Source of the DNA: JAKVBH01 sp049800955
GTDB taxonomy: Bacteria; Pseudomonadota; Alphaproteobacteria; Rhodobacterales; Rhodobacteraceae
Direction of reading: 5' to 3'
NCBI RefSeq assembly: GCF_049800955.1
Contig: NZ_JBNAGA010000001.1
Span: 372,001 to 436,000 of the forward strand
Length of the DNA: 64,000 bases
The notes below the pieces were generated by a model. It was not told the DNA's origin, made no database searches, and saw only the letters and a list, made by a program, of their open reading frames with translations. Below, piece by piece: positions 17,423 to 26,169 of this stretch; the first letter of the stretch is position 1; each line of letters begins with the position of its first letter. The translations under genes and the position numbers were made by a program.

Positions 17423-18118
17423 ATGTCCACGATCACGACAATCGGTTTTGATGCCGACGATACGCTTTGGCATCACGAGCGGTTTTACCACTCCACACAA
17501 GCCCAGTTTGCATCGTTGCTGGCGGATTACACGGATGCTCAAACCCTCGAAGCGCGGCTGCTGGAGGCGGAGCGGCGCAACCTTGGGCATTATGGCTTTG
17601 GCGTCAAAGGCTTTACCCTGTCGATGATCGAGACGGCGATCGAAGTCACGCAAGAACGCGTGCCGGCCCGCGTGATTTCGCAACTGATCAAGGCAGGCCA
17701 AGAGATGCTGGCGCACCCGATTGAGCTTCTCCCCGGGGCGCGTGAGGCGGTGACGGAGCTGAGCCGCAGCCATGATGTTGTCCTGATTACCAAAGGCGAT
17801 TTGCTGGATCAGGAGCGAAAGCTGGCTCAATCCGGCCTGGGGGACCTCTTTGATGCGGTCGAAATCGTCTCGCACAAGACAGCAGGCGTTTACGCCAATA
17901 TCTTTGCCCAGCATGGGCGCGGTGCGCCGCGCGGCCTGATGGTTGGCAATTCCATGGCCTCCGATGTTGTGCCCATGATCGAGGCGGGCGGATTTGCCGC
18001 TCATGTGCCGTCGGGATTCGACTGGGCGCTTGAAGCCGCCGAGGTGCCAAAATCCCCGAGATTTCACCGCCTGCGCACGCTCAGTGATTTGCCTGATTTG
18101 TTGACCCGGCTCGATTAA
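17423..18118 (+). CDS. HAD-superfamily hydrolase
   Basis: 231-aa haloacid dehalogenase-like phosphatase. Motif I is GFDADDTLWHH (catalytic Asp10 and Asp12), motif II ITKGD, the Lys motif is near HKTAG, and motif IV is GNSMASDVVP. A helical cap lies between motifs I and II, as in subclass C1. Substrate unknown; probably a small phosphorylated metabolite. It is a single gene with its own promoter opposite clpS. Confidence 0.85.
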   Translation: MSTITTIGFDADDTLWHHERFYHSTQAQFASLLADYTDAQTLEARLLEAERRNLGHYGFGVKGFTLSMIETAIEVTQERVPARVISQLIKAGQEMLAHPIELLPGAREAVTELSRSHDVVLITKGDLLDQERKLAQSGLGDLFDAVEIVSHKTAGVYANIFAQHGRGAPRGLMVGNSMASDVVPMIEAGGFAAHVPSGFDWALEAAEVPKSPRFHRLRTLSDLPDLLTRLD

Positions 18119-18318
18119 CCAATTTGCCACAATCCTGCCACATTCCAACCACTTGGGGGTCACATCGCCTCTACCCCAAGATGTGCTCCAGTTGCGTTAA
18201 CGAAAAGCCCAATATTTCAACGGTTTCCCGGGTTTTCTTGAACCGTCTTTCGTGATAGCTTCTTATCAAAATAAATGCCGACCAAAAAATTGGCGGTTTG
18301 AGGCAAAGGCAGATTAAC

Positions 18319-19848
18319 GTGACGCATCGTGCTATTGACGCGGCCCGGTGGGGAGTATTTCTCCTCGCGGCGCTCTGGTTTCTTATCGTTGTTCCGCTTT
18401 CCGCGGCGGCAGCGCCCTATGCGGCCATGGTGATGGATGCGCGCTCGGGCAAAGTCCTGCATTCGGAAAACGCGAACACGCGGCTCCACCCGGCATCGCT
18501 GACCAAGATGATGACGCTCTACATTGCATTCGAAGCGGTGGAGCACGGCGAGATCACGCTGGACACGCGCGTGCGCGTCTCCAAGAAGGCTGCCGCTGAG
18601 CCGCCGTCAAAGCTTGGTCTGCGCGCAGGCCAGCGCATCAAGCTGCGGTATTTGATCCGGGCGGCCGCTGTGAAATCCGCAAATGACGCGTCCACCGCGA
18701 TTGCGGAGGCGATCTCCGGGTCGGAAGCCGCCTTTGCACGCCGCATGAACCGGACTGCCAAGGCCATGGGGATGACACGCACGACGTTCAAGAATGCTCA
18801 TGGTCTGACGCAGTCTGGCCATTTGTCCACGGCGCGGGATATGACGCTTCTTGGTCGTCACATGATCTATGATTATCCCGAGTATTATAACCTGTTCTCC
18901 CGCCGCACCGCAGATGCCGGCGTGCGCTCCGTCTCTCACACAAACCGCCGTTTGTTGAATTCCTATCGCGGCGCTGATGGGATCAAGACGGGCTACACAC
19001 GCGCGGCCGGGTTCAACCTTGTGGCGTCAGCAGAGCGTGGTCGCGAGCGCGTGATCGCAACCGTGTTTGGCGGCCGCTCGACCACCACACGGAATGCCCG
19101 CGTAGCGGAGCTGCTTGATCTGGGCTTCAAACGCGCACCGACGCGCATGGCGCTGCACCGCCCATCAAAGCCACGCTATCAGGGCAACCGGGGCATCTCT
19201 GCGGGCAAGACCCGCGTGGCTGAAGCGCCGAAATCCACCTCTGGGTCCAAGCCGGCAGCAGGCAAGACGATTGCGGTTAAACTTGCGGTCGCCAAAAGCC
19301 CGCGCCCCAAAGCGCGCGCGGGTCTCGTCTCAGGTCCGACAACGACAGAGCTTGATCCCAAACAACTTCTCGCCATGAAAACCGAAATCCAGCAAGCCCT
19401 GCTGGAGGCCAAGGCAACAGAGGAGCCCGCTGCGGAGCCGGCGCCCGCCGCAGATACACTGGCTTTGGCTGCGAATGCGACGGCTCCCATGACAAAGCCT
19501 GCCATGCGTCCCAAGGAACTGGTCCTGGCCGCAGCTCCAACGATTGCGCCTGCGAACCCCGTCATCCGGGAGCGCGTTCAGGAAGTTATCACGCGCGTAT
19601 CCACATCGGGCGGGCGGCATTGGGGCGTCAATGTCGGGCGCTATACGTCTCACTACAAAGCGGAAAAAGTGCTGCTCAAGACAGCTCTGGCAGAGATGTC
19701 CACACTGGATGGTGCATTGCGTAAGGTCGTGAAATCCCCACGCGGGTTTGATGCCAATTTCCTCGGTATGACCCGCGAATCCGCCGAACTGGCCTGCCAG
19801 AGGCTGCAAGCGCGCAATGTAACATGCTTCATGGTCGGACCGTCATAG
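18319..19848 (+). CDS. D-alanyl-D-alanine carboxypeptidase (penicillin-binding protein 5/6 type) with SPOR domain
   Basis: 509-aa secreted protein. It has a signal peptide or anchor (about residues 10-32) and a serine peptidase S11 domain with Ser60-x-x-Lys63 (ASLTK), Ser120-Ala-Asn122 and a KTG triad (DGIKTGYT). A long Ala/Pro/Lys-rich linker (about 290-435) follows, then a C-terminal SPOR-like domain (about 437-509) that would bind denuded septal peptidoglycan. It trims pentapeptides during cell-wall remodelling. The GTG at 18319 is preferred; a TTG at 18298 in frame is possible. Confidence 0.9.
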   Translation: MTHRAIDAARWGVFLLAALWFLIVVPLSAAAAPYAAMVMDARSGKVLHSENANTRLHPASLTKMMTLYIAFEAVEHGEITLDTRVRVSKKAAAEPPSKLGLRAGQRIKLRYLIRAAAVKSANDASTAIAEAISGSEAAFARRMNRTAKAMGMTRTTFKNAHGLTQSGHLSTARDMTLLGRHMIYDYPEYYNLFSRRTADAGVRSVSHTNRRLLNSYRGADGIKTGYTRAAGFNLVASAERGRERVIATVFGGRSTTTRNARVAELLDLGFKRAPTRMALHRPSKPRYQGNRGISAGKTRVAEAPKSTSGSKPAAGKTIAVKLAVAKSPRPKARAGLVSGPTTTELDPKQLLAMKTEIQQALLEAKATEEPAAEPAPAADTLALAANATAPMTKPAMRPKELVLAAAPTIAPANPVIRERVQEVITRVSTSGGRHWGVNVGRYTSHYKAEKVLLKTALAEMSTLDGALRKVVKSPRGFDANFLGMTRESAELACQRLQARNVTCFMVGPS

Positions 19849-19949
19849 GATCTTGTGAATAACTCAAATAGCCGTTTGAAAGCAGTATTTTACAGGGGGT
19901 ATTTCCCGTTCTGCATGCGTTCTGCCGCGAGTTTTATCCCCAGCCGGTC

Positions 19950-21008
19950 TTAGAGCCAGCGCGACGTGTCTGTGCCCACCACATCGCTCGCAGAGCCAAA
20001 TCCGTCCCTCTCCAGCAGCGCGTCGAGACCTTCCGCAATGTCGCTGGCAAGGCTCAGGCCTTTGTAGACCAGCGCCGTGTAAAGCTGTACGGCGCTCGCA
20101 CCTGCCTTTAGTTTGGCGTAGGCCTGCTCCGCGTCGCTCACACCGCCCACGCCTATCAGAGGCAGCCTGCCTTCGGTTGCGGAAAAAAGCTTCGCCAACA
20201 CGCGGGTCGAGCGCTCAAACAAGGGCTGGCCGGACAAGCCGCCCGCTTCCCCGGCATGGCGCGATGTCAGCCCGTCTCGCGACAAGGTCGTGTTGGTGGT
20301 GATGACACCGGCAACGCCGCTTTGCATCGCAACTTCGGCAATCTCCACAATCTCGGCATCGCTTAGATCGGGTGCAATTTTCAGGAAAACCGGGATCGGA
20401 CGCGCAAGACCGCTGCGCGCGGACATCACACCCGACAGCAAGGCCGACAAGGCCGCAGGCCCTTGCAGATCGCGCAGTTTCTCCGTGTTGGGAGAAGAGA
20501 CATTCACCGTCGCAAAATCAATATGTGCGCCGCAATGGGCCAGCACGTCTGCGAAATCGGCGGCGCGGTCATCGCTGTCTTTATTGGCGCCCAGATTAAG
20601 GCCCAAAATCATGTTCTGGGGGCGGTCTGCGAGACGCGCGCCGATTGCGTCCATGCCATCGTTGTTAAAGCCGAACCGGTTGATTGCGGCGGCATCCTCG
20701 CTCAAGCGAAAGAGGCGGGGCTTGGGATTGCCGGGCTGTGGCCTCGGAGTGGCGGCGCCAACTTCGATGAAGCCGAAGCCGGATTTGGACAATCCGACCA
20801 ACGCCTCAGCGTTCTTATCAAAGCCCGCAGCGAGACCAACTGGGTTGGGCAAGGGCAGGCCCGCCACGCTTGTGGCGAGGCGCTGTGAGGTGACAGGGCC
20901 CGGGGCAGGCGCCAGACCTGCTTTCAATGCCTTGATCGCCAGACCATGCGCTCGTTCGGGATCCAGGCCACGCAGGGCGCGCAGCCCGATGGTCTCGATC
21001 AGGTTCAT
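19950..21008 (-). CDS. pyrD: Dihydroorotate dehydrogenase (quinone), class 2
   Basis: 352-aa membrane-associated flavoenzyme oxidising dihydroorotate to orotate with quinone in pyrimidine synthesis. The N-terminal amphipathic segment (MNLIETIGLRALRGLDPERA) marks class 2. FMN and substrate motifs are present: GLAAGFDKNAEAL, the catalytic Ser region NVSSPNT, and IGVGGVSDAEQAYAKLKAGA. The start overlaps the stop of the DUF952 gene by four bases. Confidence 0.95.
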   Translation of the reverse strand: MNLIETIGLRALRGLDPERAHGLAIKALKAGLAPAPGPVTSQRLATSVAGLPLPNPVGLAAGFDKNAEALVGLSKSGFGFIEVGAATPRPQPGNPKPRLFRLSEDAAAINRFGFNNDGMDAIGARLADRPQNMILGLNLGANKDSDDRAADFADVLAHCGAHIDFATVNVSSPNTEKLRDLQGPAALSALLSGVMSARSGLARPIPVFLKIAPDLSDAEIVEIAEVAMQSGVAGVITTNTTLSRDGLTSRHAGEAGGLSGQPLFERSTRVLAKLFSATEGRLPLIGVGGVSDAEQAYAKLKAGASAVQLYTALVYKGLSLASDIAEGLDALLERDGFGSASDVVGTDTSRWL

Positions 21009-21343
21009 GTCAGCCCGGCGGGAAATTGGTGCACGCCATCTTCCAAAGGCAGAGGCTGTGCCCATTGGACATCCTCCAAACGCAGGGGCCTGTAAAGATG
21101 CGGAAAGTCCTGCCCACCACGCGAAGGCTCCCATTTGAGCGCATCGCCCAGAGCGTCCGCCTCCAGCCCCAGGAGCCATAGATTGTCTTCATCTGCGAAG
21201 TGTTTGGCTGCGGTTTCGGCCGCTTGGGTTGCTGTCGAGAAATGAACGTATCCATCAGCGATATCGACGGGCGCGCCCAGCGTCTCGCCTTTGGCACGCA
21301 GTTCGCGCCATTCGGCGTCGCGAAATATCTTGTAAATCATCAT
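21005..21343 (-). CDS. DUF952 family protein
   Basis: 112-aa small protein of the DUF952 family, with the recognisable pattern IYKI...W...A..DG.VHFS and a C-terminal FPHLYRPL. Function is unknown; the fold is related to ADP-ribosyltransferase-like proteins in some classifications (from memory, not shown here). It is translationally coupled to pyrD, a frequent arrangement in Rhodobacteraceae. AGAGG lies upstream of the tandem ATG ATG start. Confidence 0.85.
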   Translation of the reverse strand: MMIYKIFRDAEWRELRAKGETLGAPVDIADGYVHFSTATQAAETAAKHFADEDNLWLLGLEADALGDALKWEPSRGGQDFPHLYRPLRLEDVQWAQPLPLEDGVHQFPAGLT

Positions 21344-21388
21344 GCCGTGCCTCTTGCACCTCGCGCCTGCGCCCGTCAAGGCTGACGC

Positions 21389-22525
21389 ATGGATCAAATG
21401 CGCGCTCTTGTGGTGACCCTTTCGGCCGCCAATTTCGTCATTGGTATGGGGGCATTTGTGGTCGTGGGCCTCGTTGAACCCATGGCTGCGTCACTGGGTA
21501 TTTCCACCGTCGTCGTTGGCCAGCTTCTGACGGTCTACGCCGTATCATATGCCTGCCTGTCGCCCCTTCTGGTCGCCGTGACAGGGCGGCTGGGGCGCAG
21601 GAGGGTTTTCTTTTGGGCCATGGCGGCTTTTGCTTTGTCCGCAGTGATGGCGGCGCTTGCTGATGGGATCGGCTGGCTGGTGGCCTCGCGCGTTCTGGCC
21701 GCCATGGGGGCAGGGGTTGCAACGCCCGTCGGTGCGGCCGTTGTCGCAGCGCTGAGCCCTGAGGCGATACGGGGCAAGACACTGGCACGCGTGTTCTTTG
21801 GGCTGACCTTGGCGCAGGTGATCGGTGTGCCCGTTGGGGCCTGGATCGGCTACACATTCGGTTGGCAATGGGCCTTTTGGGTTGTTGCCCTGTGTGCGCT
21901 CCCCTGTTTGGTCCTGATCTGGACGCAAGTGCCCAAAGGGCTCTCCTTTCAGCCCGTCAGCCTCGCAGATCTTGGCCGCGTCATGCAGGACCGCCGGATG
22001 ATGCTGGCCATCGCCTATACATCGCTGTTTCTGGGCGGAATATACGTCGTCTACACCTATTTTGCCGTGTTGTTGGGCGAGGTGCAGGGCTTTGATGGCG
22101 CGCAGATTTCGCTGGCCCTGTTTGTCTTCGGCATGGGAGCGGTTGTCGGGAACTTCCTCGGCGGTTGGTTGACCGATCGGGTCGGCTCGGAACGTGCCTT
22201 GGTCGGGCTCGCGGTTTTGCAGATCGTAGTCATGCCCCTTTACGCGACATTGCCTGCCACGCCCGTCCTTGTTTACGCGCTGTGCTTTATTTGGGCGGTA
22301 TTTGGTTGGTCGTTTATGGCCGCGCAGCAGGCCCGTCTGGTGGGCCGCGCGCCATCGCAGGCCCCTGTCACTCTCGCACTCAACGCCGCGGCGATATATA
22401 TTGGGGCTGCGGTTGGGTCAGGCATCGGAGGAAGCGTTTTGGCAGTCTTTACGCCGTCATCATTGGGCATTGCGGGGGCAGGTGTCACTGCGCTCGCCTT
22501 GGTGTCCTTGAGGCTCGCGCGCTGA
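21389..22525 (+). CDS. MFS transporter (AraJ/YdhP-like drug or sugar exporter)
   Basis: 378-aa integral membrane protein with 12 predicted helices and the MFS motif A equivalent (GRLGRRRVFFW) between TM2 and TM3. The overall pattern fits the DHA1/AraJ efflux group. Substrate unknown. Its stop overlaps the start of the SRAP gene by one base (TGATG). Confidence 0.87.
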   Translation: MDQMRALVVTLSAANFVIGMGAFVVVGLVEPMAASLGISTVVVGQLLTVYAVSYACLSPLLVAVTGRLGRRRVFFWAMAAFALSAVMAALADGIGWLVASRVLAAMGAGVATPVGAAVVAALSPEAIRGKTLARVFFGLTLAQVIGVPVGAWIGYTFGWQWAFWVVALCALPCLVLIWTQVPKGLSFQPVSLADLGRVMQDRRMMLAIAYTSLFLGGIYVVYTYFAVLLGEVQGFDGAQISLALFVFGMGAVVGNFLGGWLTDRVGSERALVGLAVLQIVVMPLYATLPATPVLVYALCFIWAVFGWSFMAAQQARLVGRAPSQAPVTLALNAAAIYIGAAVGSGIGGSVLAVFTPSSLGIAGAGVTALALVSLRLAR

Positions 22526-23187
22526 TGTGTGGCCGCTTTGCGATGACGCTGCCGCAAGACGCCATGGCGCAACTCTTTGAAGCGACACCCGCCAATGATT
22601 TGCCGCAAGGGGCCAATTATAATGTCTGCCCGACCAATGCGGTGGCTGTCGCTACGTCGGAAGAGGGCAATCGGCGGGTGCAACCCATGCGCTGGGGGTT
22701 CTTGCCCCATTGGTACAAGGCGGAAAATGGCGGCCCGCTGCTGATTAATGCGCGGGCTGAAACCATTGCGGAAAAACCGGCCTTCAAATCCGCGGCGCGC
22801 GCGCGGCGCTGTCTCATTCCCGCAACCGGGTTTTATGAATGGACCAAGGATGCCAATGGCGCGCGAGACCCTTGGTATATTTATCGAAGCGACGGCGCAC
22901 CGTTGGTTTTTGCGGGCGTGTGGCAAGACTGGGAGCGCGATGGCCTGTCGCATCGCACTTGCGCCATCGTGACATGCAGCGCCAATGCTCCCATGTCAAA
23001 GGTTCATCACAGGATGCCCGTTGTTCTGGAAGCTGCTGATTGGCCGCTTTGGCTTGGGGAGGCCGGGCACGGCGCCGCCCGTCTGATGGTCCCGGCGGCG
23101 GATGAGACGCTGCGGTTTCACCGGGTGGATCGCGCAGTGAATTCCAATCGCGCCGCTGGCCCTGAGTTGATAGAGCGGCTGGCCTGA
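22525..23187 (+). CDS. SOS response-associated peptidase (SRAP, HMCES/YedK-like)
   Basis: 220-aa SRAP protein. It has catalytic Cys2 (MCGRF) exposed after Met removal, the conserved Asn in NARAET, Glu in ATGFYEW, and His in KVHHRMP. The family forms a thiazolidine DNA-protein crosslink with abasic sites in single-stranded DNA and protects replication forks. Start and length are normal. It is co-transcribed with the MFS gene; no SOS (LexA) box was recognised. Confidence 0.93.
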   Translation: MCGRFAMTLPQDAMAQLFEATPANDLPQGANYNVCPTNAVAVATSEEGNRRVQPMRWGFLPHWYKAENGGPLLINARAETIAEKPAFKSAARARRCLIPATGFYEWTKDANGARDPWYIYRSDGAPLVFAGVWQDWERDGLSHRTCAIVTCSANAPMSKVHHRMPVVLEAADWPLWLGEAGHGAARLMVPAADETLRFHRVDRAVNSNRAAGPELIERLA

Positions 23188-23299
23188 TCATCGGGTTCTC
23201 GCAGGGGCTGGAGAGGCGCGTTTTTTCTGTGCTGACAAGGCCTTGCTGGACGTGTCCAGAGATGATCCCAGCTCATTAAATAGGTCGGATTTTATTTGA

Positions 23300-23312
23300 T
23301 AACCTTTGGTTA
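23300..23312. promoter_or_regulatory. Short palindrome upstream of the RTX-Hint gene
   Basis: TAACC TTT GGTTA, a 5-bp inverted repeat in an AT-rich stretch about 100 bp before the RTX start. It is a possible regulator site; no known factor can be assigned. Confidence 0.3.
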
Positions 23313-23414
23313 GGTATCCCCTTTGTACGGTCCCGGATTGAATGTCTGGGCCGTCGGTAAGTGCCCTCCCATCGTATCGCGCGATGGTCCGCTGGTGATG
23401 AAAAGGGTGTGGCT

Positions 23415-26123
23415 ATGGAGATGTTGAGTTCCATCAAAGCGAAACTTGAGAAGCTGTCGAAGCTTTCGAAAGAGGAATATCTTGAGCTCAAAGATGATAT
23501 CGACGACCTGAAGCAAGCCGTCGAAGACGCCAAGGATTCTCTTGCGGCGGGCGACTATGATGCGCTCAAGGAAGAAATCAAAGACGCAGCGGATGCGCTC
23601 AAAAACATAGCCAAAGAGCTGAAGGGGACCGAGAAGGACGATATCCTGGCCGGTGACGGCTCAGACGACACCGTTTCAGGCGAAGAAGGCAACGACATGA
23701 TTTCCGGCGGCGCCGGGAATGATGTGCTCTACGGCGATGAAGGGCAGGACATGGCCTCAAAAGGCGTGGATTGCGACGCGCTGAACATGAACATCAATAA
23801 TCTGGAAAGCACGAGCTATTCCGGCAACAACGCGCAGGAAGGCGATTACGCCATCTATCGCGATATCACAAAGACTGAAGACGGCGAGCCGGTTTGGGCC
23901 AAGCTAACTTTGGTTGAAAAATCAGATCCAAACATGACTGTCGATCTCGCCGGTGGGCGCGGGTTCGAGATTCTGATGAGAGGCTCGGGTCAAGGTGACG
24001 AAGCCTCTTTCAAGCTTGAGTTTTTTGATCCTGATACGGGTGAACCGGTCTCCGTGAATTCGATCGCGACATTCAATGACCTGGATCGCAACAGCGCCAA
24101 TGACATGGAAGCGGTGTCCTTGGACAAGGAGAGCTTTACGGGTTTTGCGACGTCGCAAGATACGTCTCTGGAAGTCTCTGACCAAGGCGGCTCCGTTCGG
24201 GCCGCCGGGACTGAGCATAACTCCCCGAATGATGAAGACGCATGGTTCTCGGGCCAGTTCGAGGATCGGACTTTCCTTGAGTTCAAATTGGAAGCCCGGA
24301 CCACCAATTCAGGCTTCACCATGTCGGGGGATATGATCACGGATGCCAATTTCACCCCCATCGACAAAGGGTCTGATACGATCATGGGGGGCGAAGGCAA
24401 CGACGTCATCCATGGTCAGGGTGGCGATGACAGTCTTGATGGCGGTGAAGACAACGACAGTCTTGACGGAGGTGAAGGCCACGACGTGCTGGAAGGTGGT
24501 CTTGGCTCTGACACGCTGATTGGCGGCGCCGGGGACGATACCCTTTCAGGCGGTGACGGAGACGACCTCATTGAGGGCGGTGAAGGAAACGATGTCCTGC
24601 GCACAGGTCTGGGACAAGACACGCTTGATGGTGGTGAGGGCGATGACACTCTGAGCAACTCTGCTGGCGATGACAGCATGATAGGCGGCGCGGGCGACGA
24701 TCTGATCATTGCGACCGAAGGGCACGATACGCTCATCGGTGGCACGGGCAACGACACGCTTTTTGGCGGTGTTGACAATGATGAGCTCTTCGGCGGCGAT
24801 GGTTTTGACAGTCTTGAGGGCGAAGAGGGCAATGACTTCCTCGACGGTGGCGCGGGCAATGACACGTTGCTGGGCGGTGTTGGCGATGACACGATCGCTG
24901 GTGGCGACGGCGACGACTATATCGAAGGGGGCGACGGGAACGACCTCCTGACCACGGGTCTCGGCAACGACACGCTGCTGGGTGGCGATGGCGACGATAC
25001 GCTGCGCAACTCCGATGGCGATGACAGTCTTGTGGGCGGACAAGGCAACGACAGTATTGTCGCGACCGGTGGTGACGATACGCTTGAAGGGGGTGAGGGG
25101 TCCGACACGCTCATCGGCGGAGACGACAACGACAGCCTGGATGGGGGTGCGGGCGCTGACACCCTGCAAGGTGATGAAGGCGACGATTTCCTGCGTGGCG
25201 GTGCCGGGGACGATGTCCTGAGCGGCGGCAAAGGTGACGATACTTTTGCCTATGAGGCCGGTGACGGGGCCGACACCATTGCGGATTTCAATTTCGGAAT
25301 GTCTGGTACGCTGAGTGATGGCGACAGTGGCAACAACGACTTCATCGATCTCAGCAAATTCTATGACGACATCTGGGAATTGCATGCCGACCAGGCCGAC
25401 GATGGGATCCTGAACCAATCCAACGATGGTGTGGATGGGGCTGACTATTCCGACAACGCGCAGTTTGGATCAGGCAGTATCGCATTCAAAGGTGCATCGC
25501 CGGATAGTGCGTCGTTCACCAGCGAGAACACCGGCGTAATCTGTTTTACGCCGGGAACAAAAATTCTGACGCCGCATGGCGAAAGGCCCATTGAATGCCT
25601 GAAGCCAGGAGACCCAATTGTTACGCGGGACAATGGCGTCCAACGCATCGAGTGGATTGGCAAAAAGCGCTTGGGCAAGCGCAAGCTGGCGTTGTGCCCC
25701 TGGCTCAAGCCCGTCGTTGTCGCGCCTTCACTGTTGGGGGGGGACGCGCCGTTGGTGGTATCGCCACAGCACGGCTTGCTGTTGTCTGTGAACGGAGAGG
25801 AGCGTTTGGTGCGTGCAGTGCATCTCGCTAGAATGCGAGGTGGTCTTGCGCGCGTGGCCAACGGATGTCGCGAGATTGAATATTACCACATCCTTTTTGA
25901 GCAGCATCAGATCATCTTTGCAAATGGTGCCCCCGCAGAGAGCCTTTATCCCGGCCCGATGGCACTGAAAGGCATGAGCGTTGCGGCGCAGGAAGAACTA
26001 TACGCGATTGCGCCGGTTCTCTTCCGGGGGCATCCCAGCGACGCATATGGTCCAACGTCCCGAGAGTTTTCCAAATGGCCTACGCTACCGGACAAACTTG
26101 AGGCCTTGCGCCCAGTGATCTAA
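23415..26123 (+). CDS. Large secreted RTX calcium-binding protein with C-terminal Hint domain
   Basis: 902-aa protein. Residues 1-70 are a charged coiled coil. Residues 72-112 hold a first short set of GGxGxDxxx nonapeptides. Residues about 120-315 form a non-repetitive, probably beta-rich domain I do not recognise. Residues about 318-630 carry the main RTX array. Residues 710-860 form a Hint_2 (hedgehog/intein) domain starting at Cys710 (CFTPGTKILTPHGERPIE), with the VSPQHGLL His block. It has no Sec signal, so type I secretion is expected, though no TolC/HlyBD genes are nearby. Hint domains usually self-cleave. The ATG at 23415 follows AAAGGG; a GTG two codons earlier is possible. Confidence 0.88.
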   Translation: MEMLSSIKAKLEKLSKLSKEEYLELKDDIDDLKQAVEDAKDSLAAGDYDALKEEIKDAADALKNIAKELKGTEKDDILAGDGSDDTVSGEEGNDMISGGAGNDVLYGDEGQDMASKGVDCDALNMNINNLESTSYSGNNAQEGDYAIYRDITKTEDGEPVWAKLTLVEKSDPNMTVDLAGGRGFEILMRGSGQGDEASFKLEFFDPDTGEPVSVNSIATFNDLDRNSANDMEAVSLDKESFTGFATSQDTSLEVSDQGGSVRAAGTEHNSPNDEDAWFSGQFEDRTFLEFKLEARTTNSGFTMSGDMITDANFTPIDKGSDTIMGGEGNDVIHGQGGDDSLDGGEDNDSLDGGEGHDVLEGGLGSDTLIGGAGDDTLSGGDGDDLIEGGEGNDVLRTGLGQDTLDGGEGDDTLSNSAGDDSMIGGAGDDLIIATEGHDTLIGGTGNDTLFGGVDNDELFGGDGFDSLEGEEGNDFLDGGAGNDTLLGGVGDDTIAGGDGDDYIEGGDGNDLLTTGLGNDTLLGGDGDDTLRNSDGDDSLVGGQGNDSIVATGGDDTLEGGEGSDTLIGGDDNDSLDGGAGADTLQGDEGDDFLRGGAGDDVLSGGKGDDTFAYEAGDGADTIADFNFGMSGTLSDGDSGNNDFIDLSKFYDDIWELHADQADDGILNQSNDGVDGADYSDNAQFGSGSIAFKGASPDSASFTSENTGVICFTPGTKILTPHGERPIECLKPGDPIVTRDNGVQRIEWIGKKRLGKRKLALCPWLKPVVVAPSLLGGDAPLVVSPQHGLLLSVNGEERLVRAVHLARMRGGLARVANGCREIEYYHILFEQHQIIFANGAPAESLYPGPMALKGMSVAAQEELYAIAPVLFRGHPSDAYGPTSREFSKWPTLPDKLEALRPVI
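24367..25260 (+). repeat. RTX nonapeptide-coding tandem repeat array
   Basis: About 300 codons encode near-continuous GGxGxDxLx nonapeptides (for example GGEGNDVI, GGVGDDTI). Several longer sub-blocks resemble one another: the stretch ending in RTGLGQDTLDGGEGDDTL near 24600 recurs with TTGLGNDTLLGGDGDDTL near 24955. This suggests segmental duplication of roughly 350 bp inside the gene. The antisense Ser/Pro-rich open frames here are by-products. Confidence 0.85.
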
Positions 26124-26169
26124 GCATTTGACAGGAGGATCTACGGGTGTGCGGCACCGTTGGCGCACC

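Noticed and set aside
24416..25231. Ser/Pro-rich open frames on the minus strand (24416-24892 and 24917-25231)
   Set aside because: They are antisense to the RTX repeats; the SPPS-type pattern is a direct by-product of GGxGxD codons and has no ribosome-binding site.
24367..25260. CRISPR-like direct repeats
   Set aside because: Periodicity is in-frame nonapeptide coding sequence, without constant repeat and unique spacers.
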